The notes under the pieces were generated by a model. The model did not search any database, had not been told where the DNA came from, and saw only the letters and a program-made list of their open reading frames with translations. This document shows positions 33,612 through 42,626 of a stretch of DNA of 64,000 bases, piece by piece. The number at the start of each line of letters is the position of its first letter. Position 1 is the first letter of the stretch. The stretch is from an uncultured Flavobacteriaceae bacterium (GTDB lineage Bacteria > Bacteroidota > Bacteroidia > Flavobacteriales > Flavobacteriaceae): NCBI GenBank assembly GCA_938029725.1, contig CALHGE010000023.1:1-64000 (forward strand), written 5' to 3'. The translations under genes and the position numbers were made by a program.

Positions 33612-34841
33612 ATGTTAAGATGGATTTTATTTTTGATGGTTTACACCGCGCTTAGTTTTTATACTTTACAGGCTTTAAAGACGGCGACCAAATACCCTTG
33701 GGCTCAATATTTGTTTATAGCGATAGCCGCAGTAATTGCTGGAAACTTCATCTACCAGTTCACGGCAGGAGAAGTGCCAGGTAGGGTTCTTAGTAAGCCT
33801 AAAAGTTTTGCTTTTGGATTTTTATTGGCTGCGTTGACCTTTCAGATTATTACCATCTTTTTTCTCTTTTCAGAAGATATTTTTAGGTTGATTTCCGCAG
33901 GCTATCATAAACTTTCAGGCAATGCTACGGAATTCAGTTTGCCGCAGCGAAGGCGTTTTTTGAGTATGATTGGCTTAGGAATCGCTGCCTTGCCTTTTGG
34001 GGCTTTATTGTACGGGATGTACAAAGGGAAATATAATTTCAAAGTTTTAAAGTACACTATGGAATATGAGGATTTGCCTGATGCCTTTGATGGGTATCAA
34101 ATCACTCAAATATCAGATGTGCATAGTGGAAGTTTTGATAACCGAAAGAAGATTGAATACGCTATCGATTTGGTAAATCAGCAGAAAAGTGACGTTTTGT
34201 TGTTTACGGGTGATATGGTAAATAACAAGACAGAAGAGATGTACCCGTGGAAGGATTTGTTCTCTACTCTTGAGGCGAAAGACGGTAAGTTTTCGGTTTT
34301 AGGAAATCATGATTACGGAGATTATATTTCCTGGGATACCGAAGAGGAAAAGGCTAAAAACCTTCAAGACTTAAAGAATCTCCAAAAAGAAATGGGTTTT
34401 GATTTACTGTTAAATGAAAGTCGCTATCTTCAAAAAGGAGCTGATCGCATTGCGTTGTTAGGTGTTGAAAATTGGGGTAAAGGCGGATTTAAGAAAGCAG
34501 GAGACTTGCAAAAGGCAAAAGCGACAATCAGTAAAGACGATTTTAAGATTTTAATGAGTCACGACCCAAGTCATTGGGAAGAGGAAGTTTTGCCTGATGA
34601 TTATCACTATCATTTGACTTTGAGTGGGCATACGCATGGTATGCAATTCGGTATTGAAATTCCGGGTTGGATTAAGTGGAGCCCAGTAAAATGGCGCTAT
34701 AAGCAGTGGGCGGGTATTTATGAGGAGATGGGAGAGTTCATAAATGTGAATAGGGGCTTTGGGTTTCTTGGGTATCCAGGACGGGTTGGAATTTGGCCAG
34801 AAATCACTGTAATAACCTTGAAAAAGAAATCCTTAACATGA
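33612..34841 (+). CDS. Membrane-anchored metallophosphoesterase
   Basis: Calcineurin-like phosphoesterase of the YkuE/YaeI-like type, 409 residues. Four hydrophobic helices (about 4-22, 32-50, 66-88, 117-136) precede the catalytic domain, whose dinuclear metal motifs are complete: ISDVHSG (Asp169, His171), FTGDMVNN (Asp201), GNHDYGD (Asn232, His233) and SGHTHGMQFG near 338. Related enzymes remove lipid A or UDP-sugar-lipid phosphates, so a membrane lipid substrate is plausible but unproven. It stands between cutC and a thioredoxin-fold gene. Confidence 0.88.
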   Translation: MLRWILFLMVYTALSFYTLQALKTATKYPWAQYLFIAIAAVIAGNFIYQFTAGEVPGRVLSKPKSFAFGFLLAALTFQIITIFFLFSEDIFRLISAGYHKLSGNATEFSLPQRRRFLSMIGLGIAALPFGALLYGMYKGKYNFKVLKYTMEYEDLPDAFDGYQITQISDVHSGSFDNRKKIEYAIDLVNQQKSDVLLFTGDMVNNKTEEMYPWKDLFSTLEAKDGKFSVLGNHDYGDYISWDTEEEKAKNLQDLKNLQKEMGFDLLLNESRYLQKGADRIALLGVENWGKGGFKKAGDLQKAKATISKDDFKILMSHDPSHWEEEVLPDDYHYHLTLSGHTHGMQFGIEIPGWIKWSPVKWRYKQWAGIYEEMGEFINVNRGFGFLGYPGRVGIWPEITVITLKKKSLT

Positions 34842-34901
34842 ATTTAACTCGTATTACGCCCCAAAAACATAACAGTCCTCTAGGAATTTAACATTTTTCA
34901 T

Positions 34902-34909
34902 TACTTTTG
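34902..34909 (+). promoter_or_regulatory. -7 element of the thioredoxin-fold gene
   Basis: TACTTTTG matches TAnnTTTG 23 nt before the ATG; no clear -33 element. Confidence 0.35.
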
Positions 34910-34932
34910 GTGCATAACCCAATGATAAAGAT

Positions 34933-35229
34933 ATGTCAAAATTTGGTGAACTTATAGATTTAAAGGTTCCTGTGTTGTTAGATTTTTATGCTGATTGGAA
35001 TGATCAATCTACCGCCATGCATGCTGTGCTTCGTGATGTGGCCGCTGCCTTAGGTGATAAAAGTAAAGTCATAAAAATAGACGTAGACAAGAACAAGGAG
35101 CTATCTCAAGCGCTTCGTGTAAAAGGCTTACCTACCTTAATGATTTACAAAAAAGGGGAGATGGTATGGCGTCAAAGTGGTGAGCAAGATGCGAATACCT
35201 TGATTGGAATACTGAACGAGTACGTTTAA
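34933..35229 (+). CDS. Thioredoxin-fold protein lacking both active-site cysteines
   Basis: A 98-residue protein with the full length and fold pattern of thioredoxin: the strand VPVLLDFYADW, then a helix, KVIKIDVDKNKEL, and the cis-Pro loop VKGLPTLMIY. The active-site WCxxC is replaced by W22-N-D-Q-S26, and there is no cysteine anywhere in the protein, so it cannot do dithiol-disulfide chemistry. Fold conservation with loss of the catalytic pair suggests a binding, chaperone-like or assembly role. No signal peptide is present, so it is cytoplasmic. The gene appears monocistronic. Confidence 0.88.
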   Translation: MSKFGELIDLKVPVLLDFYADWNDQSTAMHAVLRDVAAALGDKSKVIKIDVDKNKELSQALRVKGLPTLMIYKKGEMVWRQSGEQDANTLIGILNEYV

Positions 35230-35297
35230 CAAAAGACACTAACCCATAGCGGGTGGTGTAGCTTTTAGAATCAAAAATCAAATATTTTATAAGTTGA

Positions 35298-35321
35298 CCT
35301 TGCGCGCATCGCGAAGCAAGG
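35298..35321. repeat. Imperfect inverted repeat between the thioredoxin-fold and DUF2723 genes
   Basis: A 6-bp outer stem (35298-35303 with 35316-35321) with a 3-bp inner stem inside. This 281-nt convergent gap (35230-35510) also holds a 7-bp inverted repeat at 35366-35390. I see no gene and no strong terminator in it. Confidence 0.35.
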
Positions 35322-35510
35322 CGCCTGTTTTTGAAATTTATTTATCTTAATACTAAAGGCAGATAAGTCATTTGGTAAATGGATGACTTCACACCTGAAT
35401 ACCCTGCTGTAGAGCACTCTTTGTTTCGCCTTGTGGGCATAGGTAGCTTAGTCTTCTCAGTTTAAAAACAGAGTGTTTGGTTGCGCAAAGCTCCTCACAC
35501 TGACTAGGTT

Positions 35511-38500
35511 TTAATTCGCTTCTGGCGCCAATGTGGAATCTCTAGTTTCTTCTTTTGATTCAATTGTGGTGTCTAAAACTGGAACCGTGTCTGACATGTC
35601 AGGGTTAGAACCTTCCGAAGATTGTCTTCCTTCATCGATCTCTTCTTTATAAAAATGACTGAATTTGTCAATGTATTCATTAAAAATCAAAGTTTCTTTC
35701 TCCACAAAATCACGATCTCTATTGGTAATAAGCATATCAATATTTCTGCGATAGGCTTCCATATCGCTAATAATGACATCTATTTTGTCATATTGTTGAT
35801 CTAAGTCTGTTCCGGCGTAGTAGTCTAAGCGCTCTTGGTACTTCGTTTTTAGGCGTTCAAAAAGTTCGCGTGCCTTTGTAGTTTCACCAACTTTATAATA
35901 CCCATCAATAAAAGGTTCAACCAAGGTGTAATATCCGTATTGGTCGATGGGCATATTCGTCATTGAAATCTCAATAACTTCTTTTGCCTTTTCAATTTCA
36001 CCTTCATTTACCAAAGCTTCCATTAAGCGAGCAAGGTTGCCTCTGAAAGTTACACCTTGAATACGGGTTTGGGTGTCATGATAAATATCGGGGTCACCTG
36101 AATTGCCCCAATCCCAGTTTTTTACAATGCCGTACATGAGATCGGTGTCTATTCTGCCCATTTCGAAGCCATTAGGTCTTTCGGTTTTAATGGGAACTAA
36201 TTTATAAGCTAAGCCATCTAACTGCAGATAGTCTTTCATCCAAATAAATTCCGCATCATCAAAACTTCCACCTGAGAAATAGATCGGACGTTTCCAGTCG
36301 TTGTTGGCCAGAATGTCTAACATCATCATGCTTTTTTTAGTGATAGCGCCGGGTAGACTAATATCAATATAGTCTACAATAAGCGCAGTGTCTTTTTCTT
36401 TTACAAGGCCACTCTCTAAAACATTCTGCTTATTTACTGGAATTCGTATTTTTTTAGTAGGATAATAAACAATGTTGAGAACGTCATCAGAATATTGATC
36501 AGCATCAACGCCCATTTCATCGAAGTAATATTTAAGCTTGGTTTGCGGTTGATCGCCGTCTACCCAATCAATAAAAGCTTGAATACTCCACCTGCTTTCA
36601 GAAACTTCTTTATTAAAAATCTGATTGGCGTTTTGGTGATAGAGCACATCTCTGTTGCCGGTTCTATATTTGTTGTGATCTATTTGGGAAGGAATAGCCT
36701 CACTGGTATACGCTTTACGTTTCATTTGATCTATATACCAATCTGTTTCAAAAAGGCTGGTGCAAACAACGCGCACATCAGTACGATAGCCTTCGATTTC
36801 TTGGGCGTACCAAAGTGGAAAAGTGTCATTATCGCCGATCGTGAAAATTATGGCTCCTGCGTCTTCTTGACAGGAGTCGAGATAGGCTTTTGCAGTAGAT
36901 TGTGCTGTGAATTTGTTCGATCGGTCATGATCATCCCAATTTTGGAAGGCCATTAAGAGTGGCACAGCCATAAGGCAAACTATCGTTATGGCAGGAGCAG
37001 CTATTTTCGCTGTTACCAATTTTCGAACTTCATCGAAAAGCCCGTAAACACCTAAGCCTATCCATAGCGCAAAAATATAGAATGAGCCAACTAATGAATA
37101 ATCACGTTCTCTTGGTTGAAAAATATAAGGGTTCGTATAGAACTGAATAGCCAAACCTGTAAACAGAAAGAATACGAATAGCACCCAAAATTGTTTTGGA
37201 TTCTTAGAAATTTGAAATACCAAGCCTATTATTCCGAGTAACAGCGGCAAAAAGAAGTAGGTGTTTCTGCCCTTGTTATTTTCGATATCGCTGGGCAAGT
37301 TTTCTTGACTGCCTAGGCGTATGTTGTCTATAAAGTTGAAACCACTTAACCAATTGCCATTTTCGTTGTAACGACCTTGAACATCATTTTGTTTTCCGGT
37401 GAAGTTCCACATGAAATAGCGCCAGTACATGTAGTTGAACTGAAACTCGACCATATATTGAATATTCTCCCAAACCGTAGGGGGTTGCACTTCAATATAT
37501 TCGTCAAATCGTTTTAGAAAACTGATGTACTGTTCAGCATCAATCTCACCATTATCAAAGCCGTCTTTCACCTGTTTTACTGCTTTGCGCAACTCATCGT
37601 TTGACCGGTTAATTTTAAAGTCAAGACGACCGAAATATTGCATGTAATTTTCGGCATGCTGTGTACTCCACATTCTTGGCAATAAGCCGATATGATCAGG
37701 GTTGTCACCTGGTATTGCTTTCTCAGGAAAGTTTACAATAACATATTTGCCTGATTTTTCATCACGCTCATATTTTGGTTTTCCGTCTATGTCGTCACCA
37801 CTTTCGGCAAAAGCAGCCGAGAAGTAAGCGCCGTAAACTGGGCTGTCAACTCCTGGATATTGCTCGCGGTTGTAATACGCTAGAAGCGAACGGGCATCGG
37901 ATGGGTCATTTTCGTTAATCACTACATTGGCATTCGCTCTAATAGGAAGCATGATCCAAGAAGAAAAGCCTAAGAATAAGAACATTAAACAAAGCACAAT
38001 AGTGTTTGCTATTTTAAAGTCGTTTTTTCGGGTATAATTCAAGCCGAGGTAAAAGGCAGCTATAAAAAGTAGTCCGATAATAATAGAACCTGAGTTAAAG
38101 GGCAGTCCTATGTTATTGATAAAGAATACCTCTCCCCATCCAAACAATTGTAAAACATAGGTTAAGGAGAACTTATAGACTAGCATCAAGATGGCCACAA
38201 CAGCAATATTTGCGAACAAGAAATTCTTTACAGTAGTTTTCTTATAGGTTTGAAAATAATACAACAGGCCAATAGAGGGTATGGCTAAAAAGCCCATAAA
38301 TTGGATACCGAAAGTCAAGCCAACGATATATGAAATCAATACCAGCCATTTATTTCCTCTAGGGTGGTCTAAATTATCTACCCATTTCAAGCCTAGCCAC
38401 AATAAGGCCGCCATAACAAAACTAGCCATAGCATACACTTCGGTTTCCACCGCATTAAACCAAAAACTATCAGAAAATGTGAAAGCTAGGCTTCCTACAA

Positions 38501-38879
38501 GGCCACTACCTAGAACGGCAATTGCCTTGCTATTGGTAAGTGCTTCTTTTTTGCCAATCAATTTTTGGGTTAAGTTGGTAATCGTCCAGAACATGAAAAG
38601 TATCGTGAAGGCGCTTGAGGCGCCAGAAACGAAATTTACCATTCGAGCTACTAGCTGATCATTGCCAAAGGCAAACATGGCAAAAAATGCACCAATCATT
38701 TGCATGAGCGGAGCACCAGGCGGGTGCCCGACTTGCAGCTTAGCTGAGGTGGAAATGTACTCACCCGCATCCCAAAAACTACTTGTGGGTTCAACCGTGA
38801 TGAAATAAACTATGAAGGCAATAAAAAAAGCGGACCACCCTAAAATAGTGTCCCATTTTTCGAAATTCTTTGAAAACAT
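35511..38879 (-). CDS. DUF2723 family membrane glycosyltransferase (GT117-type, PMT-like)
   Basis: A 1122-residue polytopic membrane protein of the DUF2723 family, which belongs to the GT-C superfamily and is thought to transfer sugars from lipid carriers to exported proteins. The first periplasmic loop holds the GT-C-like acidic motif in SFWDAGEYISTSAKL, followed by GHPPGAPL. A dozen or so membrane helices occupy about 1-310 and 560-690. The C-terminal third is soluble with helical, TPR-like repeats (about 960-1080). An acidic Ser/Thr-rich tail ends the protein. Exact donor and acceptor are unknown. Confidence 0.88.
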   Translation of the reverse strand: MFSKNFEKWDTILGWSAFFIAFIVYFITVEPTSSFWDAGEYISTSAKLQVGHPPGAPLMQMIGAFFAMFAFGNDQLVARMVNFVSGASSAFTILFMFWTITNLTQKLIGKKEALTNSKAIAVLGSGLVGSLAFTFSDSFWFNAVETEVYAMASFVMAALLWLGLKWVDNLDHPRGNKWLVLISYIVGLTFGIQFMGFLAIPSIGLLYYFQTYKKTTVKNFLFANIAVVAILMLVYKFSLTYVLQLFGWGEVFFINNIGLPFNSGSIIIGLLFIAAFYLGLNYTRKNDFKIANTIVLCLMFLFLGFSSWIMLPIRANANVVINENDPSDARSLLAYYNREQYPGVDSPVYGAYFSAAFAESGDDIDGKPKYERDEKSGKYVIVNFPEKAIPGDNPDHIGLLPRMWSTQHAENYMQYFGRLDFKINRSNDELRKAVKQVKDGFDNGEIDAEQYISFLKRFDEYIEVQPPTVWENIQYMVEFQFNYMYWRYFMWNFTGKQNDVQGRYNENGNWLSGFNFIDNIRLGSQENLPSDIENNKGRNTYFFLPLLLGIIGLVFQISKNPKQFWVLFVFFLFTGLAIQFYTNPYIFQPRERDYSLVGSFYIFALWIGLGVYGLFDEVRKLVTAKIAAPAITIVCLMAVPLLMAFQNWDDHDRSNKFTAQSTAKAYLDSCQEDAGAIIFTIGDNDTFPLWYAQEIEGYRTDVRVVCTSLFETDWYIDQMKRKAYTSEAIPSQIDHNKYRTGNRDVLYHQNANQIFNKEVSESRWSIQAFIDWVDGDQPQTKLKYYFDEMGVDADQYSDDVLNIVYYPTKKIRIPVNKQNVLESGLVKEKDTALIVDYIDISLPGAITKKSMMMLDILANNDWKRPIYFSGGSFDDAEFIWMKDYLQLDGLAYKLVPIKTERPNGFEMGRIDTDLMYGIVKNWDWGNSGDPDIYHDTQTRIQGVTFRGNLARLMEALVNEGEIEKAKEVIEISMTNMPIDQYGYYTLVEPFIDGYYKVGETTKARELFERLKTKYQERLDYYAGTDLDQQYDKIDVIISDMEAYRRNIDMLITNRDRDFVEKETLIFNEYIDKFSHFYKEEIDEGRQSSEGSNPDMSDTVPVLDTTIESKEETRDSTLAPEAN

Positions 38880-38999
38880 GTACTGTCTGATTAACCGGTG
38901 GGGCGAATTTATGAATAAATATAGATATGAGAATAGATTTTTGAGAAACCTTTAACAGCCTTGATGATTCATTTTTTTAAATAATTGTAATGTAAAATG

Positions 39000-39030
39000 T
39001 TTGTGCAAACAAAACTTTGTTTTAAATTTG
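39000..39030 (+). promoter_or_regulatory. Promoter of tRNA-Gln
   Basis: TTTG (39000-39003), a 19-nt spacer and TAAATTTG (39023-39030): full consensus, ending 18 nt before the mature tRNA. Confidence 0.65.
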
Positions 39031-39048
39031 CACGCTCGTAAGAGAGAT

Positions 39049-39120
39049 TGGCCCATGGTGTAATTGGTAACACACCGGTTTTTGGTACCGACATTCAAGG
39101 TTCGAGTCCTTGTGGGCCAA
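39049..39120 (+). tRNA. tRNA-Gln(TTG)
   Basis: A 72-nt cloverleaf with a perfect 7-bp acceptor stem (39049-39055 with 39113-39119), discriminator A, a 4-bp D stem, a TTCGAGT T-loop and anticodon TTG (39082-39084 region). The outermost anticodon-stem pair is a C-A mismatch (position 27-43), unlike E. coli tRNA-Gln; the other four pairs are intact. CCA is not encoded. Confidence 0.94.
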
Positions 39121-39127
39121 CGAAAAT

Positions 39128-39156
39128 TCCCGATATGAAAGTATCGGGATTTTTTA
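39128..39156 (+). terminator. Intrinsic terminator after tRNA-Gln, probably bidirectional
   Basis: An 8-bp stem (39128-39135 with 39142-39149), 6-nt loop and T run. It also lies 23 nt beyond the stop of the convergent antiporter gene. Confidence 0.8.
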
Positions 39157-39178
39157 TTTTAGCACTTTAGGGAGCTGA

Positions 39179-40540
39179 CTATTCCCCTTCAATATCCTTA
39201 TCTTTTATAGAAATATCAGTATCAATCTCAGGGTTTTCTAAAATCTCCGTTGCATTCGCTTGACTGGGCTCCGATGGTTCTGAATGTTTGTGGAGTGCAT
39301 CTTCAGCTTGGTTTCGAAGTAAAACTTCTTCATCAGCCGCATCGAGCATAGTGCCCATTTTGCGTTTGTCTTTAATCATTGCCCAAGTCATTACTAGGCT
39401 AGAAGCAATAATTACGAAGAGTAGAATTCCTGATTCAAAGCCCTCTATTTCAGCTTGTGCTGGTATGGCATAGAAAAGTAGTACCGTAATCAATCCTCTT
39501 GGAGCGATAAAAAGTTGAGGAAACATATCTTTTCCAACAAAAACTCGAAGAACCGCCCATCGAATGATATATATTGATGCGATTATCAAAATGCTCACGA
39601 GAGCTACTTTTAGGCTGAGTAGGGACGATAGCACGATGGTTATGCCAAAAATGACAAAAAAGAAGGTGCGTACAATAAAAGCGGTTTCTAAAGTAATGAT
39701 GTGCAAGTCGTGATAAATGCTTTTCATTTTTTCCTCCTCAAGAAAAATGGCTGTTTTTCCAGGAAAGAAAAGTTTGATATTTTTCACAATAAGGCCGAAA
39801 ATCAAAATGATAATTAACGAGGACAAGTGCATTTTCTTTCCAATCGCATACAAAAGTAGGAGTACTGCAATAAGTAAAAATAGCTTGGCTTGGCTTTTAA
39901 TACGTTGAAATATCAGTATTATGGCATAGCTGGCCACAATGGCGATGACTATGGTAATTACTAAGTTGATAGAGAAGCCAACAACGCCACCGTCTTCTGC
40001 GGGGTTTAGTCCGCCGGTTAAAAAATAGAACATCATGATGCCAAAAATATCAGAGAAGGTACTTTCGTAGATGTGAAATTCTTTCTTAGCTACAGCCAAT
40101 CCGCCAACACTTGGTATAATTATGGCGCTAGAAAGAATTGACAATGGTGTGGCATACAGCCAAGCAGATTGCATGGTCATTCCATCGATAAATTGATATA
40201 GAATTAGGGCTGCAACCCATGCGCTAACAACTAGCCCAATAAGTGCTATTGCCATAGATTTTAAAATGGGAATTAGCTTTTCTCTTTTAAGCTCTAGTTC
40301 TAAGGCAGCTTCTAGAACGATCATTATAAGGCCTACAGTGCCCAAAATCTCTAAGGAGCCAGCGAAATCTGGTATACTTGGAGCAAAGATGTCTAGGCCG
40401 ATTTTGATAAGTATGCCTAAAATAATTAGCATCAAAACCGAGGGTACGTTGGTTTTTTTTGCTAAGCCATTAAACCAGAATGATAAAATGACAATTAAGG
40501 ATGCTTCGATAAGAACATTGTAGGATGAGAAAATTTCCAT
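39179..40540 (-). CDS. Cation:proton antiporter (CPA family)
   Basis: A 453-residue monovalent cation/proton antiporter of the CPA superfamily with about 12 membrane helices filling residues 5-400, including GLIMIVLEAALELELKR, SSAIIIPSVGGLAVAKKEFHI (SAIIIPSV core) and PRGLITVLLFYAIPA, which fit the Na+/H+ antiporter group. A soluble acidic tail (about 400-453) has no recognisable TrkA domain. The role is presumably sodium or potassium extrusion and pH control, important for a marine organism. Transcribed alone on the minus strand. Confidence 0.88.
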   Translation of the reverse strand: MEIFSSYNVLIEASLIVILSFWFNGLAKKTNVPSVLMLIILGILIKIGLDIFAPSIPDFAGSLEILGTVGLIMIVLEAALELELKREKLIPILKSMAIALIGLVVSAWVAALILYQFIDGMTMQSAWLYATPLSILSSAIIIPSVGGLAVAKKEFHIYESTFSDIFGIMMFYFLTGGLNPAEDGGVVGFSINLVITIVIAIVASYAIILIFQRIKSQAKLFLLIAVLLLLYAIGKKMHLSSLIIILIFGLIVKNIKLFFPGKTAIFLEEEKMKSIYHDLHIITLETAFIVRTFFFVIFGITIVLSSLLSLKVALVSILIIASIYIIRWAVLRVFVGKDMFPQLFIAPRGLITVLLFYAIPAQAEIEGFESGILLFVIIASSLVMTWAMIKDKRKMGTMLDAADEEVLLRNQAEDALHKHSEPSEPSQANATEILENPEIDTDISIKDKDIEGE

Positions 40541-40679
40541 AGGTTATTTGGTTTTAGAAGTGGATTGTAACTTCTTGGTATCTTAAAAATAGCTTTTAAT
40601 TCGATAGTATGGTGTGCAGCGTCAAATATTTAAAAAAAATAAGCTCTTTTGTGTGTTTAAATTAAGTCTCTTGCTAGTA

Positions 40680-40710
40680 TTGTAGAAAAACAAAAATAAG
40701 TGTATATTTG
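40680..40710 (+). promoter_or_regulatory. Promoter of rimP-nusA-infB
   Basis: TTG (40680-40682), a 20-nt spacer and TATATTTG (40703-40710), a full match. The predicted start near 40716 gives a leader of about 150 nt, unusually long among the promoters in this window. Confidence 0.6.
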
Positions 40711-40740
40711 CCGGACTGAAAGGATAGAATGTTATTCATG

Positions 40741-40764
40741 AGGGGACATTAAGTCCTCTTTTTT
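40741..40764 (+). terminator. Terminator-like hairpin in the rimP leader (possible attenuator)
   Basis: A 7-bp stem (40741-40747 with 40753-40759, one G-T pair), ATTAA loop and a run of six Ts, beginning only about 25 nt after the predicted transcription start and about 100 nt before rimP. Confidence 0.55.
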
Positions 40765-40786
40765 ATTGCTAAAACTTTGGTTTGAT

Positions 40787-40806
40787 AGCTATTTTTAATA
40801 GCTTTT
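40787..40806 (+). terminator. Second, weaker terminator-like hairpin in the rimP leader
   Basis: A 7-bp A/T-rich stem (40787-40793 with 40797-40803), 3-nt loop and four Ts. Confidence 0.35.
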
Positions 40807-40865
40807 ATGCTGCTTAGTTAAGCATTTTGATAAGGTTCAGAGTCTCTTAGAAACTGGTAAGAGTT

Positions 40866-41327
40866 ATGTTTAAGCAACAAGTCACAACACTTTTGAACGA
40901 CGCAATAGAGGAAGATGGTAATCTATTCTTGATTGATTTCACTATTTCATCAGATAATAAGATCAACGTTATTTTAGATGGTGATACAGGGGTGACTGTA
41001 AAAGACTGTATGAAAATCAGTCGCGCTATTGAGCATAATTTAGATAGAGAAGAACAAGATTTTTCTTTAGAAGTAGCTTCGGCAGGAGCCGCTTCACCAA
41101 TGATTTTGCCACGACAGTATAAAAAGAATATTGGCAGAAAATTAGCGGTAAGGACAGCAGAAGAAACTTTTGAAGGTAATTTAACTGATGCTACTGATGA
41201 TCATATCGTTTTAGAATGGAAAGCAAGGGAACCCAAACCCATAGGAAAAGGGAAGCATACAGTTCAGAAGAAAAAAGAAATTGATTATTCTGAGGTAAAA
41301 GAAGCAAAAGTTATACTTAAATTTTAA
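40866..41327 (+). CDS. rimP: Ribosome maturation factor RimP
   Basis: Assists 30S subunit assembly. The 153 residues show the two-domain RimP pattern: an N-terminal domain with VILDGDTGVTVKDCMKISR (VTVKDC core) and LEVASAGAASPM in place of the more usual EVSSPGxxRPL, and an SH3-like C-terminal domain. It is the first gene of the conserved rimP-nusA-infB operon, 14 nt before nusA. Confidence 0.94.
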   Translation: MFKQQVTTLLNDAIEEDGNLFLIDFTISSDNKINVILDGDTGVTVKDCMKISRAIEHNLDREEQDFSLEVASAGAASPMILPRQYKKNIGRKLAVRTAEETFEGNLTDATDDHIVLEWKAREPKPIGKGKHTVQKKKEIDYSEVKEAKVILKF

Positions 41328-41341
41328 TAGTAAACAGACCC

Positions 41342-42574
41342 ATGGAAAATATTGCGTTAATTGAATCTTTCTCGGAGTTTAAAGATGACAAATTCATAGA
41401 TAGGGTAACGTTGATGGCGATTTTAGAAGATGTATTTCGAAACGCCTTAAAGAAAAAATTTGGATCAGATGATAATTTTGATATTATCATTAACCCAGAT
41501 AAAGGTGATTTGGAAATATGGAGAAATCGAATCGTTGTTGAAGATGGTGAGGTAGAGGAGCCTAATGAGGAAATTTCTTTAACTGAAGCCCAGAAGATTG
41601 AACCTGATTTTGAGGTTGGTGAGGATGTTTCTGAAGAGGTGAAGTTGATGGACTTGGGTAGGAGAGCGATTTTGGCCTTGCGTCAAAATTTGATTTCTAA
41701 AATCCATGAACATGATAACACTACTATTTATAAGCAGTTTAAGGAGCTTGAAGGAGAGATTTATACTGCTGAAGTACATCATATACGTCACAAGGCTATC
41801 ATCTTATTAGATGATGAGGGTAATGAAATCATTCTCCCTAAGGATAGACAGATACCATCTGACTTTTTTAGAAAAGGTGATAATGTAAGAGGAATAATTG
41901 AAAGTGTTGAATTGAAAGGAAGTAAGCCTTCGATTATTATGTCGAGAAGCTCTCCTAAGTTTTTAGAGCAATTATTCTTTCAAGAAATACCAGAAGTTTT
42001 TGACGGTCTGATTTCTGTTAAAAAGGTGGTGCGTATTCCAGGGGAGAAAGCGAAGGTCGCTGTTGATTCATATGATGATCGTATCGATCCTGTTGGCGCT
42101 TGTGTAGGTATGAAAGGATCTCGTATTCACGGTATAGTGCGCGAATTAGGAAATGAAAATATTGATGTAATAAATTGGACGGCTAACCCGCAGTTGTTAG
42201 TTACAAGGGCTTTGAGTCCTGCGCGAGTTTCATCTGTTAAGTTAAATGAAGAGAAAATGACGGCGCAAGTATATCTGAAGCCAGAAGAAGTGTCTAAGGC
42301 AATTGGTAGGGGAGGTCATAATATTAGATTAGCTGGTCAATTAACTGGTTATGAAATTGATGTATTCCGAGAAGGTGTTGAAGAAGATGTGGAATTAACG
42401 GAATTTTCAGATGAAATTGATGCTTGGATTATTGAAGAGTTCAAGAAAATAGGAATGGATACGGCGAGAAGTGTTTTGGAGCAAGATATTAATGACCTTG
42501 TAAAAAGAACAGATCTTGAGGAAGAGACAATTACTGAAGTTGTGCGAATACTAAAAGCAGAATTAGAAGAATAG
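41342..42574 (+). CDS. nusA: Transcription termination/antitermination protein NusA
   Basis: RNA polymerase-binding factor controlling pausing, termination and antitermination. The 410 residues contain an N-terminal RNAP-binding domain (about 1-125), an S1 domain (about 130-200), and two KH domains (VGACVGMKGSRIHGIVREL and AIGRGGHNIRLA). The short C-terminal region after the KH domains lacks the acidic repeats of E. coli NusA, as in many non-proteobacteria. It lies between rimP and infB. In E. coli NusA regulates its own operon through leader terminators, which may be relevant to the hairpins upstream of rimP. Confidence 0.96.
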   Translation: MENIALIESFSEFKDDKFIDRVTLMAILEDVFRNALKKKFGSDDNFDIIINPDKGDLEIWRNRIVVEDGEVEEPNEEISLTEAQKIEPDFEVGEDVSEEVKLMDLGRRAILALRQNLISKIHEHDNTTIYKQFKELEGEIYTAEVHHIRHKAIILLDDEGNEIILPKDRQIPSDFFRKGDNVRGIIESVELKGSKPSIIMSRSSPKFLEQLFFQEIPEVFDGLISVKKVVRIPGEKAKVAVDSYDDRIDPVGACVGMKGSRIHGIVRELGNENIDVINWTANPQLLVTRALSPARVSSVKLNEEKMTAQVYLKPEEVSKAIGRGGHNIRLAGQLTGYEIDVFREGVEEDVELTEFSDEIDAWIIEEFKKIGMDTARSVLEQDINDLVKRTDLEEETITEVVRILKAELEE

Positions 42575-42626
42575 CTATATATTAGCGGTATTATATAAGG
42601 ATTTACAAGAACAGGAATTAGTATAT

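Larger units (their letters stand above)
40541..40865. other. Divergent control region between the antiporter gene and rimP
   Basis: This 325-nt stretch has no gene. It carries the rimP-nusA-infB promoter (40680-40710) and two tandem terminator-like hairpins (40741-40764 and 40787-40806) in the leader. I saw no convincing promoter for the antiporter on the minus strand. Confidence 0.6.
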
